64,000 bases of DNA, from positions 19,804 through 83,803 of the forward strand of contig CAZHGD010000010.1 of assembly GCA_964531735.1 (NCBI GenBank). Reading direction: 5' to 3'. Positions within the stretch are counted from its first letter, which is position 1. Every line of letters begins with the position of its first letter. A program made the position numbers and the translations under genes. Positions 44,423-52,770 of this stretch are shown here, one piece after another. The notes below the pieces were generated by a model. It ran no database searches. It saw only the letters and a program-made list of their open reading frames with translations, and was not told the DNA's origin. The stretch comes from CAZHGD01 sp964531735 (GTDB lineage Bacteria; Armatimonadota; UBA10988).

Positions 44423-46252
44423 TCAGCCGCCGGCCCGTCCGCGCTCGGCCTCCAGCTTGCGCAGGAGGTGGCCGGGCACCTCATCGGTGAAGCGGGTGCC
44501 GTCGGGGAACTGACCGTTGCTCAGGTTCAGTCCGCATTCGGGGCAGTGCGGCTCGCCTGGTCCGTCGATGGACGACCCGCACGCCGCGCACGAGATAGCC
44601 CAGCCGCCGACGATCAGGTCGAGCTTGACCCGGCCGGTGACATAGGCCCGCGCGTTGAAGCCACAGCGCGGGCAGCGGGGCCCGTCGTTCTCGCGGGGTG
44701 CATTGCAGAACGGACATCGCGTCAGCACGCCGAGGGCCTTGTCGTAGAGGCTGACCACCAGCGGCCCGCCCTCGCCGAGCACGTGTGCGGAGCGCGTCTG
44801 GCCCACCGGCGGCAGGTCCGAGTAGACCATGCCGCAGGTCGGGCACCGCCCTGTGTCGGGCCCGACGGTGGCGCCGCACGTGCCGCAGGCCAGCATCGTG
44901 CGCCCCTCGATCGGCACCGCGAGCACCTGGCCGTCGGTGTACCGGAAGATGTTCTGCGGGCAGTGCGAGCAGCGTAGCGCATGCTCGATCGGTGCGCCGC
45001 AGAACGGGCAGGCGGTCAGCGGCTGGGGGTTCGGTCCCTGCGCGCCCACCGGCAGCAACTGCACCAGTCGCCGGTCGTGCAGTGTGTCGACCATCTCGCG
45101 AGCGGTGGTGAAGCGCCGGTTCGGGCTCTTCTGCAGGCACTTGTACACGACGCCGCGCAGGTGCGGAGCGACCTCGTCAGGCAGCGGCTCGGGGCAGCTC
45201 TGGCAGACCTGCGTGAGCACCGTGCGCACGTCGGCGCCGGGGAACGGCCGGCGGCCGCCGATCAGCTCATAGAGGACGGCGCCGAGCGACCATACGTCCG
45301 ACCGCATGTCGGCGTCGAGGCCCTGGGTCTGTTCGGGCGGCATGTAGGCCGGCGTCCCGACCTGCCGGCCGACGCGGATGATGGTGGAGAACTCGGGCGG
45401 ATCCAACTCCTCGAGGTGCAGGGCGCCCAGCTTCTGCGCCAACCCGAAGTCGGCGAGGCAGACGTGCCGATCCTCGCCGACGAGCATGACGTTGGCCGGC
45501 TTGAGGTCGCGGTGGATGACCCCGGCATCATGCACGCCGGCGACCGCGCTGCACAACTGGAACATGATGCGCTCGATGCGCTCGACGCTCGGTCGGCCGG
45601 TGACCAGGTGCTCGCGGAGGTTCAGCCCGTGCATCAGCTCCATGGCGATCCACGGGACGCCGTCGTGCTCGCCGGCCCCGTAGCAGCGGACCACGTTCGG
45701 GTGCTGCACGGCCTGCATCGACTCCACCTCGCGCTGGAACAGCGCGCGGCGGTGCTCCTCCTCGCGCGGCTCCCAGTCGAGACGCAGCCGCAAGGTCTTC
45801 AGCGCCACGGTGAGCCCGTCCCGGTCGCGGGCCTCGAAGACCCGTCCGACCGATCCGCTGCCCAACTCGGCCATCAGGCGGTACGGGCCCACCTGGTCGC
45901 CGGCGTGGAAGCGCCGTTCGTTGCCGCTGGTCAGGACGCGCAGAATGAGCTGATACGGCCCGATGCCGACCTGGTCGCCGACGCGCAGCAACTGCGCCTG
46001 CTTGAGCAACTGCCCATTGACCAAGGTCGGCGAGGTGATGCCGCCGGGCGCGATGATCACCTGGTCGGTGCGCACCCGCAGCCCGCAGTGGTTCGGCGCC
46101 ACTTCGTTGTGGGGCAACCGGATGCCACGCTGGGGGCTTCGCCCGATCACGAAGTCGCCCGGACGGAGGGGGATCGTGGCGCCTTGCTGCGGCCCGGCCA
46201 CCACTTCCAGGATGAACTGCGCGGCGCTATCACTGGGATTGGGCGCGGGCAT
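44423..46252 (-). CDS. FHA - Ser/Thr protein kinase - four zinc ribbon protein
   Basis: 609 residues. FHA domain (about 12-105): FVIGRSPQRGIRLP, VAPNHCGL. Protein kinase (about 122-395) with all catalytic elements: Gly loop LGSGSVGRVFEA (130-141), Lys in VALKTL (152), HRDLKPANVM (D249), DFG (268-270) and GTPAYMPPEQ. A C-terminal cysteine array holds four CxxC...CxxC zinc ribbons starting at C415, C456, C513 and C555. There is no transmembrane helix, unlike most bacterial PknB-type kinases. The FHA may bind phosphothreonine on itself or substrates. GGAG lies 5 bases before ATG 46252; the frame extends to 46498 but is not coding. It stands upstream of the TIR-WD40 and cyclase genes on the same strand and may phosphorylate them. 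Confidence 0.88.
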   Translation of the reverse strand: MPAPNPSDSAAQFILEVVAGPQQGATIPLRPGDFVIGRSPQRGIRLPHNEVAPNHCGLRVRTDQVIIAPGGITSPTLVNGQLLKQAQLLRVGDQVGIGPYQLILRVLTSGNERRFHAGDQVGPYRLMAELGSGSVGRVFEARDRDGLTVALKTLRLRLDWEPREEEHRRALFQREVESMQAVQHPNVVRCYGAGEHDGVPWIAMELMHGLNLREHLVTGRPSVERIERIMFQLCSAVAGVHDAGVIHRDLKPANVMLVGEDRHVCLADFGLAQKLGALHLEELDPPEFSTIIRVGRQVGTPAYMPPEQTQGLDADMRSDVWSLGAVLYELIGGRRPFPGADVRTVLTQVCQSCPEPLPDEVAPHLRGVVYKCLQKSPNRRFTTAREMVDTLHDRRLVQLLPVGAQGPNPQPLTACPFCGAPIEHALRCSHCPQNIFRYTDGQVLAVPIEGRTMLACGTCGATVGPDTGRCPTCGMVYSDLPPVGQTRSAHVLGEGGPLVVSLYDKALGVLTRCPFCNAPRENDGPRCPRCGFNARAYVTGRVKLDLIVGGWAISCAACGSSIDGPGEPHCPECGLNLSNGQFPDGTRFTDEVPGHLLRKLEAERGRAGG

Positions 46253-46294
46253 ACCAACTCCACCCCTGCCGGTACGACTGCCATGTCTGGCGAT

Positions 46295-46323
46295 ACGATG
46301 CCATGCGCGCGAACCCGTGTCAA
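46295..46323 (-). promoter_or_regulatory. Candidate promoter of the FHA kinase gene
   Basis: Minus strand: perfect TTGACA (46323-46318), 17 bases, CATCGT (46300-46295), a weak -10. It would give a leader of about 35 bases. Confidence 0.4.
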
Positions 46324-46360
46324 GCCACTTGGCCGTGGTGGGCAGGGACCGGTTGTCGGT

Positions 46361-46366
46361 TATACT
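46361..46366 (+). promoter_or_regulatory. -10 box implying a leaderless acyltransferase mRNA
   Basis: TATACT followed by 6 bases and GTG at 46373. No good -35 was found at 17 bases (GTGGGC), so it may need an activator or extended -10. Confidence 0.5.
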
Positions 46367-46372
46367 GCGTTG

Positions 46373-47506
46373 GTGCAAGCGACCAATGCCCCCCAACCGC
46401 AGAGCGCCGGCCGACGTGTGCCGTTGCTGGACGCACTCCGCAGTCTGGCCGTCCTGGGCGTCGTCGTCATTCACGTGGTGGCCGGCCCACTGCTGCACCC
46501 CTCACGCCACTCCGCCGCGGAGTTGCGCGGCTTGGTGTTGCTGGACGCGCTGGCACGGGTGAGCGTGCCGGCGCTACTGGTCATCAGCGGCGTGGTGCTC
46601 ATGCGCGGATGGTGCGAGCGGCCGCAGCCGGTGATCGTCTTCTGGCGGCGTCGCTTCGCCCGGGTGCTGCCTGCGTACGCGGTCTGGTCGGCCGTCTACA
46701 CGGCCGGCAGCAGTGCGGCTGGCGCCGGCGCCTACGCGCGCCACCTGCTCTGCGGCGACGCCAGTTTCCACACCTGGTATGTGCCGCTCATCCTGCACCT
46801 GTACCTGCTGTTCCCCGCGCTGGCCGCAGCGGTGCGGCGGTGCCATCGGGCGCGGTGGACCACCGCCGCGCTGCTCGCGGCGGCCGTGGCCTGGGCCGTC
46901 GTGCGGCCGGTGGTGCCATGGGCGCTCCCAGCGCCGTCGGGTCCGGGCTGGCTGGCTGGTTACTTCGCCGCGGGTCCGCTGGCGGTCTGGCAGTGGCTGC
47001 CCTACTTCCTGCTCGGGCTGGCGCTGGGCGGGCCCGCCGCGACGCAGCCGCAGTTGCCGCGGCGGTGGTGGCCGGTGCTGCTCAGCGTCGGCGCCGTGCT
47101 GGTCGCTGGGCTGGTGGCAGCGCGCGTGGCCGGCCTGCGGCTGAGTGCCGACGGCGACCATGCGCGCCAGCAGGCGCTGTTCGGTTGGCAGACCATCGGC
47201 ACGCCGGTCTTCGCGGCGGTGACCGCCGGCTGGCTCGTGCTGTGGTTGCAGCGCCCGGCCGCGGCGCGGCTCGTCGAGCGGCTGGCCCGGTTGGCGCCGG
47301 CCACCTTCGGCGTCTACCTGGCCCACGTGTTCGTGATGCAGCGGTTGCAGCACTGGTTCGGCTACGCCTTGCTGACCTACTTCGCGGGCACGGTACCGGT
47401 GGCCGTGCTGCTGGTGGCTGCGCTCACCTGGCTGTTGATCAACGGGCTGGGGCGCGTGCCGCACCTGGCCCGCTGGGTTGGTCTGGAAGCCCGGCCGGTC
47501 ACCTGA
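46373..47506 (+). CDS. Membrane acyltransferase (acyltransferase 3 family)
   Basis: 377 residues with about ten hydrophobic helices. The N-terminal LLDALRSLAVLGVVVIHVV carries the family catalytic His, followed by FWRRRFARVLPAYAVWSAVY (Arg-rich segment typical of acyltransferase 3) and LIINGLGR-type C-terminal helices. These integral enzymes O-acylate (usually acetylate) extracellular sugars, peptidoglycan or exopolysaccharide. GTG 46373 is proposed as a leaderless start directly behind a TATACT box; the upstream frame is open but antisense to the kinase gene. It is divergent from the FHA kinase and overlaps the next, convergent gene by 8 bases. The cell-surface target is unknown. Confidence 0.85.
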   Translation: MQATNAPQPQSAGRRVPLLDALRSLAVLGVVVIHVVAGPLLHPSRHSAAELRGLVLLDALARVSVPALLVISGVVLMRGWCERPQPVIVFWRRRFARVLPAYAVWSAVYTAGSSAAGAGAYARHLLCGDASFHTWYVPLILHLYLLFPALAAAVRRCHRARWTTAALLAAAVAWAVVRPVVPWALPAPSGPGWLAGYFAAGPLAVWQWLPYFLLGLALGGPAATQPQLPRRWWPVLLSVGAVLVAGLVAARVAGLRLSADGDHARQQALFGWQTIGTPVFAAVTAGWLVLWLQRPAAARLVERLARLAPATFGVYLAHVFVMQRLQHWFGYALLTYFAGTVPVAVLLVAALTWLLINGLGRVPHLARWVGLEARPVT

Positions 47507-50246
47507 GCGCGCGCACGAGGTAGCGCACGGCCACCTGTTGGCCACGTTGCAGGCGAGGCGGCAGCACCACCTCGACCCGGCCGATCTGGTAGGCGCGCCA
47601 GTTGCCGGCCTTGAGGCCGTTCGGCACCAGGTTGAGTTGCGCCGGCTCGTCGAACATCACCTCGATGCCGCGGCCCTGCTGGTCGGTGATGGTGAACCGA
47701 TCGGCCCGGGCCGGCCCACTGCTGGTGGCGCCGACGCGGGCGTCGGCCCCGCGCGCTTTCCATGGTCCGCGGACATACGGCAGGTTCTCCACCAGGCTGG
47801 TCAGCGCGACGTCCGCGGTGGCGGTCAGCTCCAGGTCCACCTCGAGCGTCTGGTCGCCGAAGTGGTACTGCCGGCGGTAGTCCACCGGCACCTGCTCCAG
47901 GTGGCCCTCGATCACCAACCGCGAGCCTGCGGCGTCGAGCCGGAACCGATGCCGGAAGTAGTCCTCCCAGTAGCGGCGTCCATCTGTGGCGGTGGCCACC
48001 AGGCCGTGGTGGCAGGTCGGCGACCAGGCCGTGGCCATCAGGCTATGGCCGTAGTCCGGCGTCCAGAAGCCGGTCAGCCCGCCACCGAGGAACGGCGTGA
48101 TCTTGCGGGCATTGGGCAGGTCGCCGCCGTCGGTCTCGCGGTCGCCGGCGACCGGTTGGCGCAGGTCCTCGCGCCCGCGGATGTAGTGGTCGCCCGCCGC
48201 CGGCTTGCCGACGTAGACGACGGTGTAGTAGCCGGCGCGCTTGACCGCGATCATCTCGTCGGCGAAGTTGCGCAGGAACGGCTCCGGCTCGGCCGCCGGC
48301 CAAGTGCCGCGCTGCGGTGCGGCAAAGTGCAGGTAGCGCGGCGTGGTGATATCGGCATAGAGCGGCAGTTCGGGCTTCGCCAGGAAGCGCTCAATCTGCG
48401 CGGTGGCCTCGGCCTTGGTGCGGGGTGGCTCGGCCCAGACGCCCACCTCGGGCAGCACTTCATCGAGGATGCCTTTGGCGCCGCTCCACTGCTCCTGCGC
48501 AAAACTGTCGCCGACGCGGTGGTTGAAATTGAACCCGCCCAGCGGCCGGCCGTCGGGCTCGGGCGCGACGGTGTGGTTGAAGAAGCGATAGCCGCGCCGC
48601 AGGCCGTCGAGGACGGCCGCATCGCCGCTCATGCGGTAGTAGACTGCTTCGTGCCAGTGGGTCATGCCGATGTAGCTGGCGCACGGGCCGGTGGCTTCCT
48701 GGTGGAAGCCGGCCGGGTGTTGCCCACGCACCCAGCGGCGGGCCCAGAGGTGAGCCAGGTCGCGGTAGAGCGGATCGCCCGCACCGTCGGCGTAGGCCTG
48801 GAAGGCGACCAGGTAGTGCGACGACTGATTGCGCGCCGAGACGAGGTAGTCGCCGTACGCGCGGTCGACCAGATGCCGCAGGCCTTCGCTCCAGAGCCGG
48901 CGCACGTCGTCGGGCAGGTGCGGCGCCGCCAGCCCGAACCCGGTGAAGGTCTTCTGCCCGAAGGCAAAGGCGTGCATGCCGGGGTAGGGGTCGAGGTCGT
49001 TGAGGCCGGGGAACACCTCGGCTTCCTGAACCACCATCAGGTCGCGCAGCCCGGCCGCCGCGGCCCGCACCAGCAACTCGCGCCGGCCCTGGTACGGGTT
49101 GGTCGGATCCTTGAGCAAGGCGGCGCGCGCCAAGTGCTCGGCGGCATTACCACAGTGGCTGGAGGCGCCCGCGTACAGGCCGTCCAGCGGCCGGAAGCGG
49201 TCCCAGCGCCGGCCCGGGCCAGCCTGACCCGCGTAGGGTTGCCAGCCGTCCATGGCGCCGCCCCACGGGCTGGCCGGGTCGACGTTCTGCCGGCTCAGCC
49301 AGTGCTCGACGGTGGCCAGGTACGACTCCCGGAGCACCGCGTTGCGGAGCGGATCGGCCAGCCAGGCGGCGCGTCGCGTCGCCAGCCGCTCGGTCAGCGC
49401 GCGGGCGTCGCCGACCTGGGCCGGCGCAAGCAGCCGCGGCAGCAGTTCGGCCAGCCGGCGTTGGAACTGCCAGCAGACCACCGTGCCGTCGGGCAGTTGC
49501 TCCACCGAGGCATGGATCGCGCGGGCCGCCGCCGCCGACGAGCAGAGGATGAGCGGGAAGCCGGCGGCGCGGAAGCGGACGTCTCCAGACGCCGGCGGGC
49601 GCACGGTGAACACCGTACCGGCGTCGGCGGCAGTCAGCGCCACCGTGTGCCGGCGCGGGCTGTCCGTGCGTGCCCGCGGGCGGTCGGTGGCGTCGCGCAC
49701 TTCGAGCGGCGCGCCCTGGAGCGTCAGCTCGTCGGCGTGCGGCGGCACGAACACGTGCCAGGCGCCACCAGGCGGCCGTGCCGGCTGGTAGTCGCCGTTC
49801 TGCTGGCTGAACCCGTAAGGCAGCTCACGACTGACCTCGATCTCGGCCGTGCTGTTCCGCGCGCCGGCGAGCAGGCGGAGCTGGTAGACGCCGGAGCCGG
49901 TCAGTTCGACGGTGTGGTCGAAGATGACCTCGCCGGGCTGCGGTGGTGAGGACAGGTCGCGCAGCAGCAGCTCGTCGCGCCCCGGTCCGGTGGGCCGGTC
50001 GGCCGCCGGCAGCCACTCCACCCAGCGCCATAGGGCCAGTTGCTCGGCCGGGTCGAGCACGCGCACCAGCAAGCGCTCGGGCTCGCGCGCGGTGGTCTGA
50101 CGCACGACGATGCGCGCGGCGGCCGGCCGGCCGTCGGCGACCAGGTACACGGCCAGGCTCGGCTCGAGCGGCAGCGGGCCCACCCGCATCGCCGACCAGG
50201 CCGGGGCGAGCAAGAGCAGTGACCAGCAGACTGACCAGCGGACCAT
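47499..50246 (-). CDS. Large secreted protein, probable alpha/alpha-toroid polysaccharide lyase-like enzyme
   Basis: 915 residues with a signal peptide (MVRWSVCWSLLLLAPAWSAM). An N-terminal beta domain (about 25-150) precedes a long mostly alpha-helical central part (about 300-560, with YLVSARNQSSHYLVAFQAYADG, and HQEATGPCASYIGMTHWHEA) that resembles the toroid of polysaccharide lyases/heparinases. The C-terminal half is beta-sandwich (about 650-915: YHFGDQTLEVDLELTATADV). Central His, Tyr and Asn residues could form a lyase active site, but I cannot align it to a named family. GGAG lies 6 bases before ATG. It is divergent from the deaminase gene and overlaps the acyltransferase gene at its 3' end. 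Carbohydrate breakdown is likely; the exact chemistry is not known. Confidence 0.6.
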   Translation of the reverse strand: MVRWSVCWSLLLLAPAWSAMRVGPLPLEPSLAVYLVADGRPAAARIVVRQTTAREPERLLVRVLDPAEQLALWRWVEWLPAADRPTGPGRDELLLRDLSSPPQPGEVIFDHTVELTGSGVYQLRLLAGARNSTAEIEVSRELPYGFSQQNGDYQPARPPGGAWHVFVPPHADELTLQGAPLEVRDATDRPRARTDSPRRHTVALTAADAGTVFTVRPPASGDVRFRAAGFPLILCSSAAAARAIHASVEQLPDGTVVCWQFQRRLAELLPRLLAPAQVGDARALTERLATRRAAWLADPLRNAVLRESYLATVEHWLSRQNVDPASPWGGAMDGWQPYAGQAGPGRRWDRFRPLDGLYAGASSHCGNAAEHLARAALLKDPTNPYQGRRELLVRAAAAGLRDLMVVQEAEVFPGLNDLDPYPGMHAFAFGQKTFTGFGLAAPHLPDDVRRLWSEGLRHLVDRAYGDYLVSARNQSSHYLVAFQAYADGAGDPLYRDLAHLWARRWVRGQHPAGFHQEATGPCASYIGMTHWHEAVYYRMSGDAAVLDGLRRGYRFFNHTVAPEPDGRPLGGFNFNHRVGDSFAQEQWSGAKGILDEVLPEVGVWAEPPRTKAEATAQIERFLAKPELPLYADITTPRYLHFAAPQRGTWPAAEPEPFLRNFADEMIAVKRAGYYTVVYVGKPAAGDHYIRGREDLRQPVAGDRETDGGDLPNARKITPFLGGGLTGFWTPDYGHSLMATAWSPTCHHGLVATATDGRRYWEDYFRHRFRLDAAGSRLVIEGHLEQVPVDYRRQYHFGDQTLEVDLELTATADVALTSLVENLPYVRGPWKARGADARVGATSSGPARADRFTITDQQGRGIEVMFDEPAQLNLVPNGLKAGNWRAYQIGRVEVVLPPRLQRGQQVAVRYLVRALR

Positions 50247-50315
50247 CAGTGGCTCCAGGTGTTGGTCGCAACCGTGACAGGCGGTGGCCGGCGCGTCAAG
50301 CGCCGGTGGGCCGCC

Positions 50316-50344
50316 TTGACAGGCGATCCGGGCGACCCTACCAT
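50316..50344 (+). promoter_or_regulatory. Promoter of the mtaD-type gene
   Basis: Perfect TTGACA (50316-50321), 17 bases, TACCAT (50339-50344). Start near 50351; the start codon TTG is at 50366. Confidence 0.65.
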
Positions 50345-50365
50345 GCCGGGAGTCAGGAGAGTCGG

Positions 50366-51664
50366 TTGAACAGGCTGCGCATCATTGGTGGCACCATCGT
50401 CACGCTCGACCCGGAGCGCCGCGTCATCGAGGCCGGTGAGGTCGAGGTCAACGGCGGCTGGATCGAGTATGTCGGGCCGGTTCGCGAGAGTGCCGGCGAG
50501 GCTGAGGTGATCGAGGCCAGCGGCAAGGCAGTGCTGCCGGGCCTGGTGAACGCGCACACGCACGCGGCGATGACGCTGATGCGCTCGTATGCCGACGACA
50601 TGCCGTTGCAGCCGTGGCTGGAGACGATGATCTGGCCGTTGGAGGCGCACCTGACCGGCGAGGATGTCTACTGGGGCACCATGCTCGGCGCGGTGGAGAT
50701 GATCCGCGGTGGGGTGACCTGCTTCCACGACATGTACTGGTACGCCGGTGAGGCGGCGCGCGCCGGCCTGACCGCCGGGATGCGGGTCGCGCCTTGCGGC
50801 GTGCTGATCGGCGTGCTCCCCAACGCCGACGATCTGCTGGCCGAGGCCATCGAGACCGTGGACGGCTGGTTGTCCGACGGGCACCCGCGGCTCCACGCCA
50901 GCTTCGGGCCGCACGCGCCCTACACTGTGCCGGACGCCTACCTGGAGCGCGTGATCGCCGCGGCGGCCGAACGGCACGTGCCGGTCCACATTCACCTCAG
51001 CGAGACCGCGCAGGAAGTGGCCGACAGCGTGGCGGCGCATGGCGAGACGCCGGCCCTGCACATGGACCGCGTCGGCCTGTTCGAGGTGCACGCCGCGGCG
51101 GCGCACTGCGTCCATCTGACGCCCGAAGAGATCGACCTCATGGCGGCCAAGGGCGCCGGTGTGCTGGTCAACCACACCAGCAACCTGAAGCTCGGCGGCG
51201 GCGTGCCGCCGGTGCCGGCGCTGCTCGACGCCGGGGCCACCGTTGGTCTGGGCACCGACGGCGCCGCGTCGAACAACAACCTCGACATCCTCGAGGAAGT
51301 GCGCCTGGCCGCGCTGCTGCACAAGGGCCTGTTGCGCGACGCCACCGTGGTCAGCGCCGTGGAGGCCCTGGAGATGGCCACCTGGGGCAGCGCGGCGGCG
51401 GTCGGCATCGACCGGCTCGGCCGGCTGCTGCCGGGCTGGCGAGCCGATGTGATCACCGTCGACCTCAGCGCGCCGCACCTCTGTCCCGGCGCGAACGTGG
51501 TGGCCGACCTGGTCTATGCCGCACAGTCATCGGATGTGACCGACGTGGTGATCGGCGGCGAAGTGGTGATGCGCGACCGGCAGGTCACGAAGGTGGACCA
51601 GGCCGAAGTGGTGGCCAAGGCGCGCGAGACGGCGCAGCGGCTGTACAGCCGGGTGGGTGGCTGA
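50366..51664 (+). CDS. mtaD: 5'-methylthioadenosine / S-adenosylhomocysteine deaminase (amidohydrolase)
   Basis: 432 residues. Metal motif LVNAHTHAAMTLMRSYADD with H64 and H66; FGPHAPYTVPDAYLERV; VHIHLSETAQEV (third His and catalytic Glu); GLGTDGAASNNNLDILEE (metal Asp). This set of blocks is typical of the MtaD/SsnA/TrzN-like amidohydrolases and is closest in layout to the deaminases that convert methylthioadenosine or S-adenosylhomocysteine to the inosyl form. Chlorohydrolase-type activity on other amines cannot be excluded. TTG 50366 has AGGAGA 6 bases upstream, beginning right at the first beta strand (LRIIGGTIVTL). With ahcY at 34558 it suggests active clearing of methylation by-products. 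tRNA-Asp follows. Confidence 0.85.
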   Translation: MNRLRIIGGTIVTLDPERRVIEAGEVEVNGGWIEYVGPVRESAGEAEVIEASGKAVLPGLVNAHTHAAMTLMRSYADDMPLQPWLETMIWPLEAHLTGEDVYWGTMLGAVEMIRGGVTCFHDMYWYAGEAARAGLTAGMRVAPCGVLIGVLPNADDLLAEAIETVDGWLSDGHPRLHASFGPHAPYTVPDAYLERVIAAAAERHVPVHIHLSETAQEVADSVAAHGETPALHMDRVGLFEVHAAAAHCVHLTPEEIDLMAAKGAGVLVNHTSNLKLGGGVPPVPALLDAGATVGLGTDGAASNNNLDILEEVRLAALLHKGLLRDATVVSAVEALEMATWGSAAAVGIDRLGRLLPGWRADVITVDLSAPHLCPGANVVADLVYAAQSSDVTDVVIGGEVVMRDRQVTKVDQAEVVAKARETAQRLYSRVGG

Positions 51665-51721
51665 GTCGGCGGGCCCCATGGAATACTGCCCGGCTCGCCA
51701 GATCGGCCAAGCAGCAACCAC

Positions 51722-51750
51722 TTGACACAGACCCCGCTGACGGGTATATT
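51722..51750 (+). promoter_or_regulatory. Promoter of tRNA-Asp
   Basis: Perfect TTGACA (51722-51727), 17 bases, TATATT (51745-51750). The start would be near 51757, about 18 bases before the mature tRNA. Confidence 0.82.
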
Positions 51751-51774
51751 CAGCGGGTCGCCGACGTGCGACGT

Positions 51775-51848
<74 letters not shown>

Positions 51849-51852
51849 TTAG

Positions 51853-52761
51853 TCAACTCTCCTCCGTCGCACCAACCGCCTTCGCCAACTGCCGCACCCG
51901 GCGCCATCGCCATCGGCGGACCGGCGCGAGCAGGACCGCCAATAGGGCCCATCCGACAGCGGAGGCGGGCACGGGTGGTTCGCTCTGCCACTCAATCACC
52001 CGGTCGACGTAGCCGTCCAGCAGTTGCCAGGCCAGCCGCGGGCGTCGCCACAGCCAACCGCACCGCAACCACCGCTGCAGCACGACCCGGCCCTGGCAGC
52101 GTTGGCCGACGGCTGCCAGGCGGCGCGGCAGCACGTCGTGGCGCAGGCGGTAGTCGGCCAGCGCATCGGGCAGGAGGACCACGGCCGCTGGGCCGTAGCG
52201 ATCGGCCAGGCGCAGGAACAGCTCCCAGTCCTGTGAGCGCCGCAGGCTGGGGTCGAAACCGCCGACGGCCGCCAGCGCGGTGCGGCGGTACATCACCGAG
52301 CTGTGTACCAAGTGGTCGTCGGCGCGGGCCAGTGCTCCGAGCAGGTCGCGGGTCGGCTGCGGTGCGCGTGTGCCCAGCACCTGGCCGTCGCGTACCAGGC
52401 GCACGGCATGGGCGCTCCATTGGGCGTCGGCCCGGTCCGCCAGGGCGGCCAGTTGGCGCGCGAGCTTGTCGGGTGCCCAGGTGTCGTCCGCATCGAGGAC
52501 GGCGATCCACTCGCCGCAGGCAGCGCGCCAGGCCGCATTGCGCGCCGCGCCCGAGCCCTGGTTGCGCGCGAACCGCAGCGCGCGCAGGCGCGGCTCGGTG
52601 CCGGCGAGGCGGCGCAGCAGGGCCGGCGTGTCATCGGTCGAGGCGTCGTCGACGACGATCAGCTCCCAGTCGTCGCAGGTCTGCGCGCGAACCGAGGCCA
52701 CCGCGTCGGGCAACCACCGCGCACTGTTGTAGGCGGCGGTGATGACGGAGACGGTAGGCAT
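51853..52761 (-). CDS. Family 2 glycosyltransferase
   Basis: 302 residues. GT-A fold: VSVITAAYNSARWLPDAVAS opening, VVDDASTDDTPALLRR (nucleotide-binding Asps) and AVLDADDTWAPDKLARQL (metal D-x-D). SLRRSQDWELFLRLADRYGP contains the ED/Q-x-x-W-like acceptor motif. There are no transmembrane spans. It transfers a sugar from a nucleotide donor to a growing surface glycan or lipid carrier. Translation begins 9 bases after the exporter's stop, with a weak GAGCGGA site inside the exporter's 3' end, so it depends on the upstream gene. Its stop is 4 bases from the 3' end of the convergent tRNA-Asp. Confidence 0.9.
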   Translation of the reverse strand: MPTVSVITAAYNSARWLPDAVASVRAQTCDDWELIVVDDASTDDTPALLRRLAGTEPRLRALRFARNQGSGAARNAAWRAACGEWIAVLDADDTWAPDKLARQLAALADRADAQWSAHAVRLVRDGQVLGTRAPQPTRDLLGALARADDHLVHSSVMYRRTALAAVGGFDPSLRRSQDWELFLRLADRYGPAAVVLLPDALADYRLRHDVLPRRLAAVGQRCQGRVVLQRWLRCGWLWRRPRLAWQLLDGYVDRVIEWQSEPPVPASAVGWALLAVLLAPVRRWRWRRVRQLAKAVGATEES

Positions 52762-52770
52762 GGCGTCCGC

